Assembly (NCBI GenBank): GCA_050115015.1
Contig: JASFRI010000079.1
Span: forward strand, 1 to 12,877
Reading direction: 5' to 3'
DNA: 12,877 bases
From: JASFRI01 sp050115015
GTDB lineage: Bacteria > Acidobacteriota > Polarisedimenticolia > CBDVAL01
Below are positions 1 through 6,078 of the stretch, piece after piece; positions within the stretch are counted from its first letter, which is position 1, and the number at the start of each line of letters is the position of its first letter. The position numbers and the translations under genes are program-made. The notes beneath the pieces were generated by a model. That model saw only the letters and a list, made by a program, of their open reading frames with translations. It ran no database searches and was not told where the DNA came from.

Positions 1-980
1 GCTCGCCCGGCCACCCGGATCGCTCCGTGACCGCAGTCGATCACCTCCGAGGGACGGACCCGCCCTTCCTCGAGGGCGGCGGCGGCGACGACCACCTTGA
101 AGGTCGAGCCGGGCTCGTAGAGGTCCTGGACCGCGCGGTTCCGCGCGCCCTTGCCCTGGAAGCGGTTCGGGTTGAAGGAAGGCCGATTCGCGATGGCCAG
201 CACCGCCCCGGTGGACGGGTCCATCACCAGGACGGATCCCCAGCGGGAGCGTGTGCGCTCCATGGCGCGGTCCAGCTCTACCTCCGCGTGGTACTGGATC
301 ACCGAGTCCAGGGTTAGCTGCAGGTCCTGGCCCGGCTGGGACGGGCGCTCCAGGTAGCGGAGCACGCTGACCCCCCGGGCATCCCGCACCGAGATGACGC
401 GTCCCGGATGGGAGCCGATCTGCTCGTCGTAGAGGAACTCCGCGCCCTCGAGGCCCTTCCCGTCCACCCCGGCCAGCCCGATCACCTGCGCCGCGAGGCG
501 CCCCGCAGGGTAGAAGCGCTTGCTCTCCAGGATCGTGTCGATGCCGGGGATCTCCAGGGCGAGGACGGCCTCGGCGACGTCCGGGTCGACCCGGCGCGCC
601 AGGTAGACGAAGCTGCGGCGGTCCCGCAGCTTCCGTCGCAGGGAGGAGCGCGGCTCCCCGAGGATCGGCGCCAGGAGATCCGCGGCGCCGTCCGGGTCCG
701 CGATACGGGTCGTGTCGGCGTAGATCGACGGCACCTCCAGGCTCTCTGCAAGGGCCCGGCCGTCACGGTCCAGGATGCGTCCCCGGTGGGCCGGCACCGT
801 GACCGCGTGCTCGTGCTGCATCTGTGCGAGCCGCGTGAACGCCTCGCGGCGGATCACCTGCAGGTCGACCAGCCGGACCCCGACGACGAGGCCGGCCAGG
901 GCGAGCATCGCCCCGATCCATGCCGTCCGCCGCCGGAGCCGGCGATCCTCCGGGCGGGGCTTCCGCCGCAGCGGCGTCAC
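1..980 (-). CDS. ftsI: FtsI-type class B penicillin-binding protein, 3' end outside window
   Basis: Septal peptidoglycan transpeptidase; 326 residues of the N-terminal part are present and the rest lies beyond base 1. The GTG start at 980 overlaps the ftsL stop (GTGA), which fixes the start although no good ribosome binding site is adjacent. Visible in order: a basic cytoplasmic tail (residues 1-19, LRRKPRPEDRRLRRR), one membrane anchor (about 20-38, WIGAMLALAGLVVGV), the PBP dimerisation-domain signature RGRILDRDG (66-74), and the start of the transpeptidase domain with YEPGSTFK, giving the SxxK nucleophile Ser292 (bases 105-107). The SxN and KTG motifs are outside the window. Family knowledge: PBP3/FtsI works with FtsW, FtsL and FtsQ/B in the periplasm at the division septum. 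Its position directly after ftsL supports ftsI over another class B PBP. A sporulation-type SpoVD paralogue is less likely. Confidence 0.93.
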   Translation of the reverse strand, partial: MTPLRRKPRPEDRRLRRRTAWIGAMLALAGLVVGVRLVDLQVIRREAFTRLAQMQHEHAVTVPAHRGRILDRDGRALAESLEVPSIYADTTRIADPDGAADLLAPILGEPRSSLRRKLRDRRSFVYLARRVDPDVAEAVLALEIPGIDTILESKRFYPAGRLAAQVIGLAGVDGKGLEGAEFLYDEQIGSHPGRVISVRDARGVSVLRYLERPSQPGQDLQLTLDSVIQYHAEVELDRAMERTRSRWGSVLVMDPSTGAVLAIANRPSFNPNRFQGKGARNRAVQDLYEPGSTFKVVVAAAALEEGRVRPSEVIDCGHGAIRVAGR

Positions 981-1393
981 GGTGTGACCCCGGGCTCTGG
1001 CGTCTCCTCGAGGACCTGGACCACCGCCTCCGGTGGCGGCTGCACGAGCCCGGCGCGCCGGGCCTGCCCCTCCACCCGCTCCAGCGACTCCAGGGAGGCA
1101 CGCTCCAGGCGGAGGATCCGCAGACTCTTCTCGAGCTCCTGACGCCGGGCGCGCAGCTCCGCCACGTGGTAGGCCGTCTCCACGAAGGTCACCTGCTGCC
1201 ACACGTGGAGGAGCAGGGGAACCAGGACGAGCACCCCGAGGCCGACGGCACGGAACATCTCCCGGACGCGCTCCCGGTCGCGCTCCCGCTCCAGCCGATC
1301 GTTCAGGGAAAGGCGCGCCGCGGTCTCCCGCGACGGCGCCGCCGCCGTTTGCTCCCGGCGCATGCGGTGGGCCGCGCTGCCGGCGGGGCTCAT
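977..1393 (-). CDS. ftsL: FtsL-like bitopic cell division protein
   Basis: 138 residues, the usual FtsL size. Layout: charged cytoplasmic segment (1-46, many Arg/Glu), one membrane helix (about 47-66, MFRAVGLGVLVLVPLLLHVW), then a periplasmic coiled coil (about 70-112, ELRARRQELEKSLRILRLER) and a short Pro/Glu-rich tail. The ATG at 1393 lies 7 nt after a strong GGAGGAGG ribosome binding site (1401-1408). It overlaps the rsmH stop as ATGA, and its own stop overlaps the ftsI start as GTGA. FtsL is too divergent to identify by residues alone. The call rests on topology, coiled coil, size and the conserved place between rsmH and ftsI. Known role: with FtsB and FtsQ it forms the complex that activates FtsW-FtsI. 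The reading frame stays open upstream to about 1561, but that part lies inside rsmH and is not used. Confidence 0.85.
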   Translation of the reverse strand: MSPAGSAAHRMRREQTAAAPSRETAARLSLNDRLERERDRERVREMFRAVGLGVLVLVPLLLHVWQQVTFVETAYHVAELRARRQELEKSLRILRLERASLESLERVEGQARRAGLVQPPPEAVVQVLEETPEPGVTP

Positions 1394-2364
1394 GACGCGG
1401 CCTCCTCCGGAAGGCGCTCCGCCCCGCGCAGCCGCGCGCTGCGGGCTCGCGGGTTCCGGGCGACCTCCTCCTCGGAGGGGCGCAGCGGCCGGCGGGTGAG
1501 GGGGCGGATCTTCTCGACGCGGCCGCAGGCACAGGCGGGCAGATCCGGCGGACAGCGGCACTCGCCGGCCAGGCGCCGCAGGGCCCGCTTCACCGGGCGA
1601 TCCTCGAGGGAGTGGAAGCTGATGACGGCGAGGCGGCCCCCGGGCCGGAGCGCGTCCACCGCGTCCTCCACGAACTGCTCGAGATCGCGGAGCTCGTCGT
1701 TCACCGCGATGCGGATCGCCTGGAACGTACGCGTTGCGGGGTCGATCCTCGTGGGACGTCGCGCGGGGATCGCGGCACGGACGGTCTCCGCCAGCTCGCC
1801 GGTGGTGCGCAGCGCTCCGATCCGATCGCGCCGGCGGACCAGCGCACGGGCGATGCGGCCGGCACGGGGCTCCTCGCCGAACTCCCGCAGCACGCGGCGG
1901 AGCGACGGCTCGTCCTGCCCCGCGAGCCAGTCGGCGGCGGTGATCCCGCTGGTCCGGTCCATCCGCATGTCCAGAGCCTCGTCCCGAGAAAAGCTGAACC
2001 CTCTCCCCGGTGCGTCGAGCTGCATCGAGGAGATACCCAGATCCGCCAGCACCCCGTCCAGCGGCCCGACCCCCTGCTCGGCCAGGATGCGCGGCAGATC
2101 CCGGTAGTCCCCGTGGACCCGGCTGATGCGGGGATCGACGCCGAGCCGCCGCCGACCCTCCTCGAGCGCCACGGGGTCCCGGTCGATCCCGATCAACCGC
2201 CCCGTTGGCCCGATCGCCTCGAGGATGGCCGCCGCATGTCCCCCCGCGCCGAGGGTGGCGTCGACGACCACGCCGCCCTCCGGCGGGTCCAGCAACCGCA
2301 GGGTTTCCGAAAGCATCACCGGCACGTGGCCCGGGCTCGGCCCGGGGCCGTCGCCAGCGGTCAT
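1390..2364 (-). CDS. rsmH: 16S rRNA (cytosine1402-N4)-methyltransferase RsmH
   Basis: SAM-dependent methyltransferase that modifies C1402 of 16S rRNA in the ribosomal P site; formerly MraW. 324 residues, normal length. Signatures: GHVPVML at the N-terminus (12-18), the SAM-binding DATLGAGGH loop (35-43), GIDRDP after the second strand, the insertion-domain segment ADLGISSMQLD, FQAIRIAVNDEL, and VISFHSLEDR near the C-terminus. A Cys pattern (CRCPPDLPACACG) common in the family follows. The frame extends upstream to 2844 through mraZ, but family alignment and the ATGA overlap with the mraZ stop (2361-2364) place the start at 2364. The region just upstream has only a weak ribosome binding site, so expression probably depends on coupling to mraZ translation. 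The stop likewise overlaps the ftsL start. Confidence 0.97.
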   Translation of the reverse strand: MTAGDGPGPSPGHVPVMLSETLRLLDPPEGGVVVDATLGAGGHAAAILEAIGPTGRLIGIDRDPVALEEGRRRLGVDPRISRVHGDYRDLPRILAEQGVGPLDGVLADLGISSMQLDAPGRGFSFSRDEALDMRMDRTSGITAADWLAGQDEPSLRRVLREFGEEPRAGRIARALVRRRDRIGALRTTGELAETVRAAIPARRPTRIDPATRTFQAIRIAVNDELRDLEQFVEDAVDALRPGGRLAVISFHSLEDRPVKRALRRLAGECRCPPDLPACACGRVEKIRPLTRRPLRPSEEEVARNPRARSARLRGAERLPEEAAS

Positions 2365-2798
2365 AGCAGCGTGGCGAGCTCCCGCAGGTCCTCCTCCGTG
2401 ACCGGCTCCTGGTCGAGCTTCCGCTCGAACAGCTCGCGATTCCAGACGTCGAGATGGTCCTGGTTCCCGAGGACCGCGACCTCGCCCGCCATCGCCGCCC
2501 GCTCCCGCAGCAGCGGCTGGATCAGCAGGCGCCCCTGCCGGTCCATCGTCCCCTGGGAGCCGAAGAAGTTCACCGCATCGAGAAAGCGGGAGGCCGCCGG
2601 GTTGAACGAGGACACCCGGGACAGCTTCTCCAGGATCGACACCCAGACCGGAAGCGGGTAGAGTCGGACGAAGCGGCCGTTGGTGCTGGTGATGAAGAAG
2701 TCCCGGCCGTACTGCTGCTCGAGGGGCGCGCGGAACGACGTGGGGACCTTGATCCGTCCCTTCTCGTCGATCTTCGCCGGTGAGTTGCCGAGGAGCAT
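2361..2798 (-). CDS. mraZ: Transcriptional regulator MraZ
   Basis: 145 residues, typical length. It contains two SpoVT/AbrB-like swapped-hairpin half-domains: the first around DEKGRIKVPTSFR (residues 11-23), the second around TMDRQGRLLIQPLLRE, both matching the family's D-x-x-G-R pattern. N-terminal MLLGNSPAKIDEKGR is characteristic. The ATG at 2798 is preceded by GAGG with a 7-nt gap. In E. coli MraZ forms a ring-shaped oligomer that binds direct repeats at its own promoter and represses the dcw operon. Three 10-bp-phased GTGG repeats lie upstream here (separate entry), consistent with autoregulation. It is the first gene of the rsmH-ftsL-ftsI unit and its stop overlaps the rsmH start. Confidence 0.97.
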   Translation of the reverse strand: MLLGNSPAKIDEKGRIKVPTSFRAPLEQQYGRDFFITSTNGRFVRLYPLPVWVSILEKLSRVSSFNPAASRFLDAVNFFGSQGTMDRQGRLLIQPLLRERAAMAGEVAVLGNQDHLDVWNRELFERKLDQEPVTEEDLRELATLL

Positions 2799-2848
2799 CC
2801 GCGGGCCTCAGGAGAAGGACCAGGCCGGCTTCGGATAGGGACAAAAAG

Positions 2849-2872
2849 CCACTCTAGTCCACGTACGACCAC
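2849..2872 (-). promoter_or_regulatory. Candidate MraZ operator: three GTGG boxes at 10-bp period
   Basis: On the minus strand GTGG occurs at 2872-2869, 2862-2859 and 2852-2849, exactly one box every 10 bp with 6-nt unrelated spacers. A degenerate GTCC follows in phase at 2842-2839. The series overlaps the predicted start site of the mraZ promoter, about 50 bp before the mraZ ATG. Known MraZ sites are direct repeats of a GTGGG-like core at the same 10-bp period in front of mraZ, so position, orientation and phasing all fit. Binding is inferred. Confidence 0.75.
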
Positions 2873-2875
2873 CGG

Positions 2876-2905
2876 ATACTACCCCCGGATCCGGGCGGAT
2901 GTCAA
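2876..2905 (-). promoter_or_regulatory. Sigma70-type promoter of mraZ-rsmH-ftsL-ftsI
   Basis: A perfect -35 TTGACA (2905-2900), an 18-nt spacer and -10 TAGTAT (2881-2876, four of six consensus bases). The predicted start is near 2869, giving a leader of about 70 nt. The stretch just upstream (about 2906-2940) is unusually AT-rich for this genome and could act as an UP element. The first GTGG box begins 3 nt after the -10, so MraZ bound there would block RNA polymerase. Confidence 0.7.
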
Positions 2906-2942
2906 GGCGAAAATCTATGAAAAATCAGGCATCTAGCGTTTT

Positions 2943-2958
2943 GTGTCTTTCATGACAC
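2943..2958. repeat. Short inverted repeat GTGTC-6-GACAC
   Basis: Arms GTGTC (2943-2947) and GACAC (2954-2958) flank TTTCAT, between the stop of the exported HEAT-like gene and the mraZ -35. On the minus strand it is followed by AAAA rather than T residues, so it is not a standard terminator for the upstream gene. It could be an upstream regulator site or chance. Confidence 0.3.
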
Positions 2959-2998
2959 GGGATGCTACATGTGGGGTCGAGAGGCCCCGGAGAGCAGG

Positions 2999-3916
2999 TC
3001 AACCCTCCTGCTCCAGGACCCAGACCGCGGCGTCGTAGCGGACGGACTGATCGGCGTCGACCCGGGAGACCTCCCGGACCTGCTCCAGGGCGTCCACGCC
3101 GAGCGTGCCGAGCGCGTCCACCGCCGTCCGCCGCACCTCGACGGGGTCCTCCCCTCCCCACCCGACCCGCAGGAAGATCGCCTCCGCGAGGGTGGTCGCG
3201 TCGAACGTGTCGGGGAGCGTGGGGCCCATCTTTCGCAGGATGCGCAGGGCGCCGAGCTTCAGGGGCGCCACGCCGCCGTCCATCTGTGAGAGCAGGACCG
3301 GGATCTGCTCGATCCCCGCGAGGCCCTCCACCAGCACCTGCGTCATCGCCGCCCCGGCGGCGTAGGGGTTCGGGCTGCCGATCAGGCCGAGGAGCACCGC
3401 GTCGCGCTCGCCGGGGCTGGGGCGGGTCGCGGCGCCGATCAGCAATCTCATTCCCTCCACCAGCGCTTTCTCCCCCTCCCCTCGCAGCGGGATCTGGCCC
3501 CAGGCCCCGTCCAACAGCTCGAACAGGTCCGGCCGCACCGGCCGCTCGTGCTCCCGGTAGTAGCGCAGGAAAAGCAGGAAGCGGTCGCCGACCTTGAACT
3601 TGATGGGGTTCAGACCGGTGACCCGCCGGCCCCAGGACATTCCCCGGTAGACGATCTGGAAGCGCGATCCGTCGATCGCCCCCGCGTAGGTCTCCGTCGC
3701 CTCGAACGTGGCGTACTGCCCGATCTCCACCACCTCGCCCAGGCAGGCGAACTCGGACCGGAAGAGCCGCTGATAGAGGTTCGGGTTGTCCTCGGTCCCA
3801 AGCAGATCGTAGTCCGGGAGGCCCTCGACGGCGGCGGGAAGGCCCGTCGCGATCAGCGAGAGGCAGATCAGCTCCAGGAGCGGGAATCTCGATCGCTTCT
3901 TTCGTTCGCGGCTCAT
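2999..3916 (-). CDS. Predicted exported protein with C-terminal HEAT-like repeats
   Basis: 305 residues, function unknown. The N-terminus has a basic n-region (MSRERKKRSR), a hydrophobic core (about 11-28, FPLLELICLSLIATGLPAA) and a likely cleavage site near residues 28-32, so it is probably secreted to the periplasm. No lipobox is visible. Residues about 45-125 alternate hydrophobic and polar residues (EFACLGEVVEIGQYATFEA, FKVGDRFLLFLRYY) and look like a small beta domain, perhaps OB-like. From about 150 on, the protein has helical pairs with HEAT-like features (APLKLGALRILRKMG, VEVRRTAVDALGTLG, SVRYDAAVWVLEQ). No catalytic motif is recognisable, which suggests a binding or scaffold role. 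The ATG at 3916 is the first in frame; the ribosome binding site (GGAAGGCGAG, about 10 nt back) is weak and partly in a hairpin. It has the same direction as the dcw genes but is separated from them by the mraZ promoter. Confidence 0.75.
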   Translation of the reverse strand: MSRERKKRSRFPLLELICLSLIATGLPAAVEGLPDYDLLGTEDNPNLYQRLFRSEFACLGEVVEIGQYATFEATETYAGAIDGSRFQIVYRGMSWGRRVTGLNPIKFKVGDRFLLFLRYYREHERPVRPDLFELLDGAWGQIPLRGEGEKALVEGMRLLIGAATRPSPGERDAVLLGLIGSPNPYAAGAAMTQVLVEGLAGIEQIPVLLSQMDGGVAPLKLGALRILRKMGPTLPDTFDATTLAEAIFLRVGWGGEDPVEVRRTAVDALGTLGVDALEQVREVSRVDADQSVRYDAAVWVLEQEG

Positions 3917-3932
3917 CCGTTCTAGACTCGCC

Positions 3933-3960
3933 TTCCGGCGGATGCAGCCGTCCGCCGGGA
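3933..3960 (-). repeat. Leader hairpin upstream of the exported HEAT-like gene
   Basis: TTCCGGCGGA (3933-3942) pairs with TCCGCCGGGA (3951-3960) with one G:U pair and an 8-nt loop, a 10-bp stem. It ends 17 nt before the ATG of the exported protein. On that gene's mRNA the downstream arm holds GGAA of the only purine-rich ribosome-binding candidate, so folding might reduce translation. The hairpin is seen directly; any regulatory effect is inference. Confidence 0.4.
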
Positions 3961-4287
3961 ATCGGTGGTGTGCCGGTTCACTCGATGCTCCCCCGGGAGC
4001 GGTTTCATCGTCTCTTCCGGGTCCTGTCCCGTGTTCGGGGGTCGAACGGCTGCGGAGCGGCCCGTATTCGTTCCCGCTCCTCCCCGATGCACCGGCCCCG
4101 AGAAGGGGGCATGGGGCATCGCACTCGTCGTGGTGCCACGACGGGCGCTGCTCGCACGCTCTCGGGACGGCGAAACAGGTCTAGGAGCCACTTCTAGAGC
4201 GAAGCACAAGCGCCCCCGGCACCGCAACCGCCGGCCGGGCGCCCGCTCCAGGGGTTCAGACACCGTCGCCGGGGGTCGGTTTCCTCC
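3961..4287. other. Non-coding region between two divergent genes
   Basis: No gene is supported. Open frames on both strands give Arg/Pro/Ser-rich translations without recognisable motifs, including an upstream in-frame extension of the CoA-binding gene from 3965. One small inverted repeat is visible: TCTAG (4180-4184) and CTAGA (4194-4198). CTAG is generally scarce in bacterial genomes. I see no convincing -35/-10 pair for either flanking gene. Confidence 0.5.
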
Positions 4288-4295
4288 GGAGGAGG
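4288..4295 (+). promoter_or_regulatory. Strong ribosome binding site that decides a GTG start
   Basis: GGAGGAGG lies 8 nt before the GTG at 4304. It is by far the best ribosome binding site in this open frame, and translation from 4304 begins exactly where similarity to the CoA-binding family begins. This argues against the ATG at 3965. Confidence 0.8.
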
Positions 4296-4303
4296 TTGTT
4301 CCC

Positions 4304-4726
4304 GTGAGCGACTGGTTCGACGCCGGGACCGCCCGGCAGATCCTCGAGACCTTCCGGTCCTTCGCCGTCGTGGGATGCTCCCCGAGCCCGGCGCGGCCCA
4401 GCCACGGCGTGGCCCGCTTCCTCATCTCCCGCGGCTACCGCGTGGTCCCGGTGAACCCCGAGGTCGATCGCTGCCTCGAGCTCCGCTGCTATCCGGACCT
4501 GGCCTCGATCCCGGCGGAGGAGCGCGTCGAGGTCGTCGACCTCTTCCGGCGGTCCGCGGCCGTCGGCCCCCACGTGGACGAGGCCATCGCCGCCGGCGCC
4601 AAGGCGATCTGGATGCAGCTCGGCGTCATCGACGAGGCTGCGGCGGCCCGCGCCGAGGCCGCCGGCCTCCTGGTCGTGATGAACCGCTGCCCCGCCATCG
4701 AGTACCCCCGCTGGTTCCCCCTCTGA
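4304..4726 (+). CDS. CoA-binding domain protein (YccU/CoA_binding_2 type)
   Basis: 140 residues, the normal size of this single-domain Rossmann family. The nucleotide-binding first strand and loop is FAVVGCSPSPARPSHGVARFL (family pattern VaVvGaSp...). Then come GYRVVPVNPE, CYPDLASIP, VDLFRRSAAVGPHVDEAI, AIWMQLGV and VVMNRCPAIEY, all matching the family in order. Most members I recall have Asp in VMDRCP where this one has Asn. The domain resembles the CoA-binding part of succinyl-CoA synthetase. Members are thought to bind CoA, but the cellular role is not settled. GTG start at 4304 with a strong ribosome binding site. It stands alone: the upstream neighbour is divergent, and more than 600 bp without a gene follow before a convergent gene. 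Confidence 0.9.
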   Translation: MSDWFDAGTARQILETFRSFAVVGCSPSPARPSHGVARFLISRGYRVVPVNPEVDRCLELRCYPDLASIPAEERVEVVDLFRRSAAVGPHVDEAIAAGAKAIWMQLGVIDEAAAARAEAAGLLVVMNRCPAIEYPRWFPL

Positions 4727-4728
4727 TG

Positions 4729-4802
4729 GATCCGGGTCGGACCGTCAGAGCTGATCCGGCTGATCCGGGTCGCTGATGGCTGATCCGGGTCGGACCGTCA
4801 GA
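4729..4802. repeat. Pair of 21-bp direct repeats with partial copies between
   Basis: A 21-bp sequence starting GATCCGGGTCGGACC is present at 4729-4749 and again, identical, at 4782-4802. Between them lie shorter pieces of the same motif: TGATCCGG at 4752-4759 and TGATCCGGGTCG at 4761-4772. Each full copy contains the odd palindrome GGTC-G-GACC. The array starts 2 nt after the stop of the CoA-binding gene. It could come from slippage or be a degraded insertion end; no terminator T-run follows. Confidence 0.6.
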
Positions 4803-4852
4803 AACTGCTGCCAAGGCGGTGGATACGGAGAAAAAAGGGGCTCAAATAGGGC

Positions 4853-4890
4853 TTAGACGCCCCATTCTGGCGTCAAAACAGGCCGTCTAA
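4853..4890. repeat. Nested inverted repeats next to the insertion-like element
   Basis: Outer arms TTAGACG (4853-4859) and CGTCTAA (4884-4890) enclose a second pair, GACGCC (4856-4861) and GGCGTC (4869-4874), with a 7-nt loop. The right outer arm abuts the left end of the 224-bp element at 4891. On the plus strand the inner hairpin is followed by AAAAC, not by T residues, so terminator function is not supported in that direction. Confidence 0.4.
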
Positions 4891-5114
4891 CCCGCATTAT
4901 TCACGAGGGGCAGGCCCCAGAGACTCCTCGGGAACGCCCGACCTGCGTTGGCCGGCCTTGACGGGTCCCTCACCCGCCTGCGGCCGTCCGCCTTGGTCGG
5001 CCATTCCCGAGGCGCCTCTGACAACCTGCAGCCTCTGGTTCTTCGTCGGTTTCCGCAGGTCTTCCGGACTGGTGCCCGAATCGAGACCGGCGACCCCCTC
5101 ATGAATAATGCGGG
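4891..5114. mobile_element. MITE-like 224-bp element with 20-bp terminal inverted repeats
   Basis: Left end CCCGCATTATTCACGAGGGG (4891-4910) and the right end (5095-5114) are inverted copies with one mismatch in 20. The flanks are CTAA and CTGA, which could be a mutated 4-bp target duplication. Inside, CCTCGGGAA (4926-4934) and CCGACC (4938-4943) pair with TTCCCGAGG (5004-5012) and GGTCGG (4995-5000), closed by smaller stems such as CGGGT/ACCCG (4962-4966, 4972-4976). CCTGC/GCAGG (5025-5029, 5055-5059) and GGTCT/AGACC (5058-5062, 5084-5088) lie on the right. A 71-codon minus-strand frame covers most of it but looks non-coding. No transposase is present, so a miniature element or solo remnant mobilised in trans is the best reading. 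The ends resemble, from memory only, those of some IS1380-like elements. Confidence 0.6.
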
Positions 5115-5330
5115 CTGAGCATCCGGTCCTCCCGGGCCATTTCCGTTAGAGTCCCCAGTTCAGGGTCAAGATGGGCCTTCTAAGGCCCCAGAGGAGGGGG
5201 TGTTTCTGCGGAAGTGCCTTTTCGTCAACGACTTCCCGAGGTCCGACCCTTCGACGGAAACGGGGGCCTTTCGCTCACCAAGGGAAGATGTATGGCCGGG
5301 ACTGCGCCTTCCGACCCCGCACTTGACCAC
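5115..5330. other. Non-coding region between element and membrane protein gene
   Basis: No gene is supported. A compact hairpin is present, GGGCCT (5173-5178) and AGGCCC (5183-5188) with loop TCTA, but neither strand has a following T-run. A weaker inverted repeat, GGAAGT (5211-5216) and ACTTCC (5232-5237), follows. The segment is the 3' flank of two convergent genes and may contain decayed insertion sequence. Confidence 0.4.
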
Positions 5331-5924
5331 CTACTTGGTCTCCGGGGCGTTGCGGAACGTCGCGGCAACGCGCTTCGACCGGGCCAGGTACAGCCAGAAT
5401 AGAGCGCAATACACTGAGCTCTTCAATATCCCCCAGGCCAGATGGCGGAGCAGTATGCGACTGACCTCTGTGGGCAAGTTCGCGGCGAGAGGGAGGGCGC
5501 CATTGAGCAGCGTTTGAAGCCACGCCACGACGATCATCACCCTGGCACTCTGAACCGCTTTTGGTCTGCGGCGCCACAATCTGATCCCGGCCGTGATGCT
5601 ACCGATCAGAACGGCGATGTTCACCACGGACAGGAGCAGCATGATCCCGTGGATGCGTGTCGATTCTCCGAGGACCCGCCCCAAGTTCATGGTCTGGCGG
5701 TTCAACCAGAGCAGGTAGATCGGATACAAGAACACCAGGACGACGCAGAAGAAGAGAAGCCATCCACGTACTCCGGCGAGCCGCTTGTTCGCTCCCGCTC
5801 CCATGTCCCACGGTGTAGGCGAGCGCCACGAAGCGGCATGGAGTTCCTTTTGCCGATGCCGCAGGTACCAGAGAAGCGCGACGAGCAGCGCAAGCATGAG
5901 CGACACCTGGAGCAAATCCCTCAT
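5331..5924 (-). CDS. DUF2569-like multi-pass membrane protein
   Basis: 197 residues, function unknown. About five hydrophobic helices: 4-20, 53-73 (GWLLFFCVVLVFLYPIYLLW), 93-115, 127-149 and 163-180. The core matches my recollection of DUF2569 inner-membrane proteins: a GWL start to the first core helix, four helices, and a C-terminal SKRVxxTF motif (here ARSKRVAATF, 181-190). The extra N-terminal helix (4-20) and its basic linker are outside that domain. The ATG at 5924 follows AGGAGGT with an 8-nt gap, a strong ribosome binding site. It lies 213 bp downstream of the M48 protease gene on the same strand, so co-transcription is possible but the gap is long. It converges on the CoA-binding gene across about 600 bp. 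The family name is moderately sure; membrane location is sure. Confidence 0.75.
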   Translation of the reverse strand: MRDLLQVSLMLALLVALLWYLRHRQKELHAASWRSPTPWDMGAGANKRLAGVRGWLLFFCVVLVFLYPIYLLWLNRQTMNLGRVLGESTRIHGIMLLLSVVNIAVLIGSITAGIRLWRRRPKAVQSARVMIVVAWLQTLLNGALPLAANLPTEVSRILLRHLAWGILKSSVYCALFWLYLARSKRVAATFRNAPETK

Positions 5925-6078
5925 TTGGCAGCACCTCCTGCCCGTGACTGCAGAGGGCGGGCCGCCGTCCCGACTGGTCCCGGGCGTTCAACGTTTTTCT
6001 GGCCTGAAGACAAACGCTGGACCTGACCGGTCACCATCCGGGCTTCAGCGGCGGTCCTGCTCGGATCCACGGGTTTGT

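Noticed and set aside
27..2783. Several long plus-strand open frames opposite ftsI, ftsL, rsmH and mraZ
   Set aside because: They are complementary-frame shadows of well-identified genes, as expected in GC-rich DNA, and contain no recognisable domain.
3965..4303. N-terminal extension of the CoA-binding protein from an upstream ATG
   Set aside because: The extra 113 residues are Arg/Ser/Pro-rich without family similarity, and a strong ribosome binding site precedes the GTG at 4304.
3922..4425. 167-codon minus-strand frame across the divergent intergenic region
   Set aside because: It overlaps the conserved start of the CoA-binding gene and has shadow-like composition with no motif.
4887..5102. 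71-codon minus-strand frame spanning most of the 224-bp element
   Set aside because: Its ATG comes from the terminal repeat itself, no ribosome binding site is evident, and the Arg-rich product has no motif; the structure is better explained by inverted repeats.
5173..5188. GGGCCT-TCTA-AGGCCC hairpin as a transcription terminator
   Set aside because: Neither strand has a T-run after the stem. It may still be a structural 3' feature.
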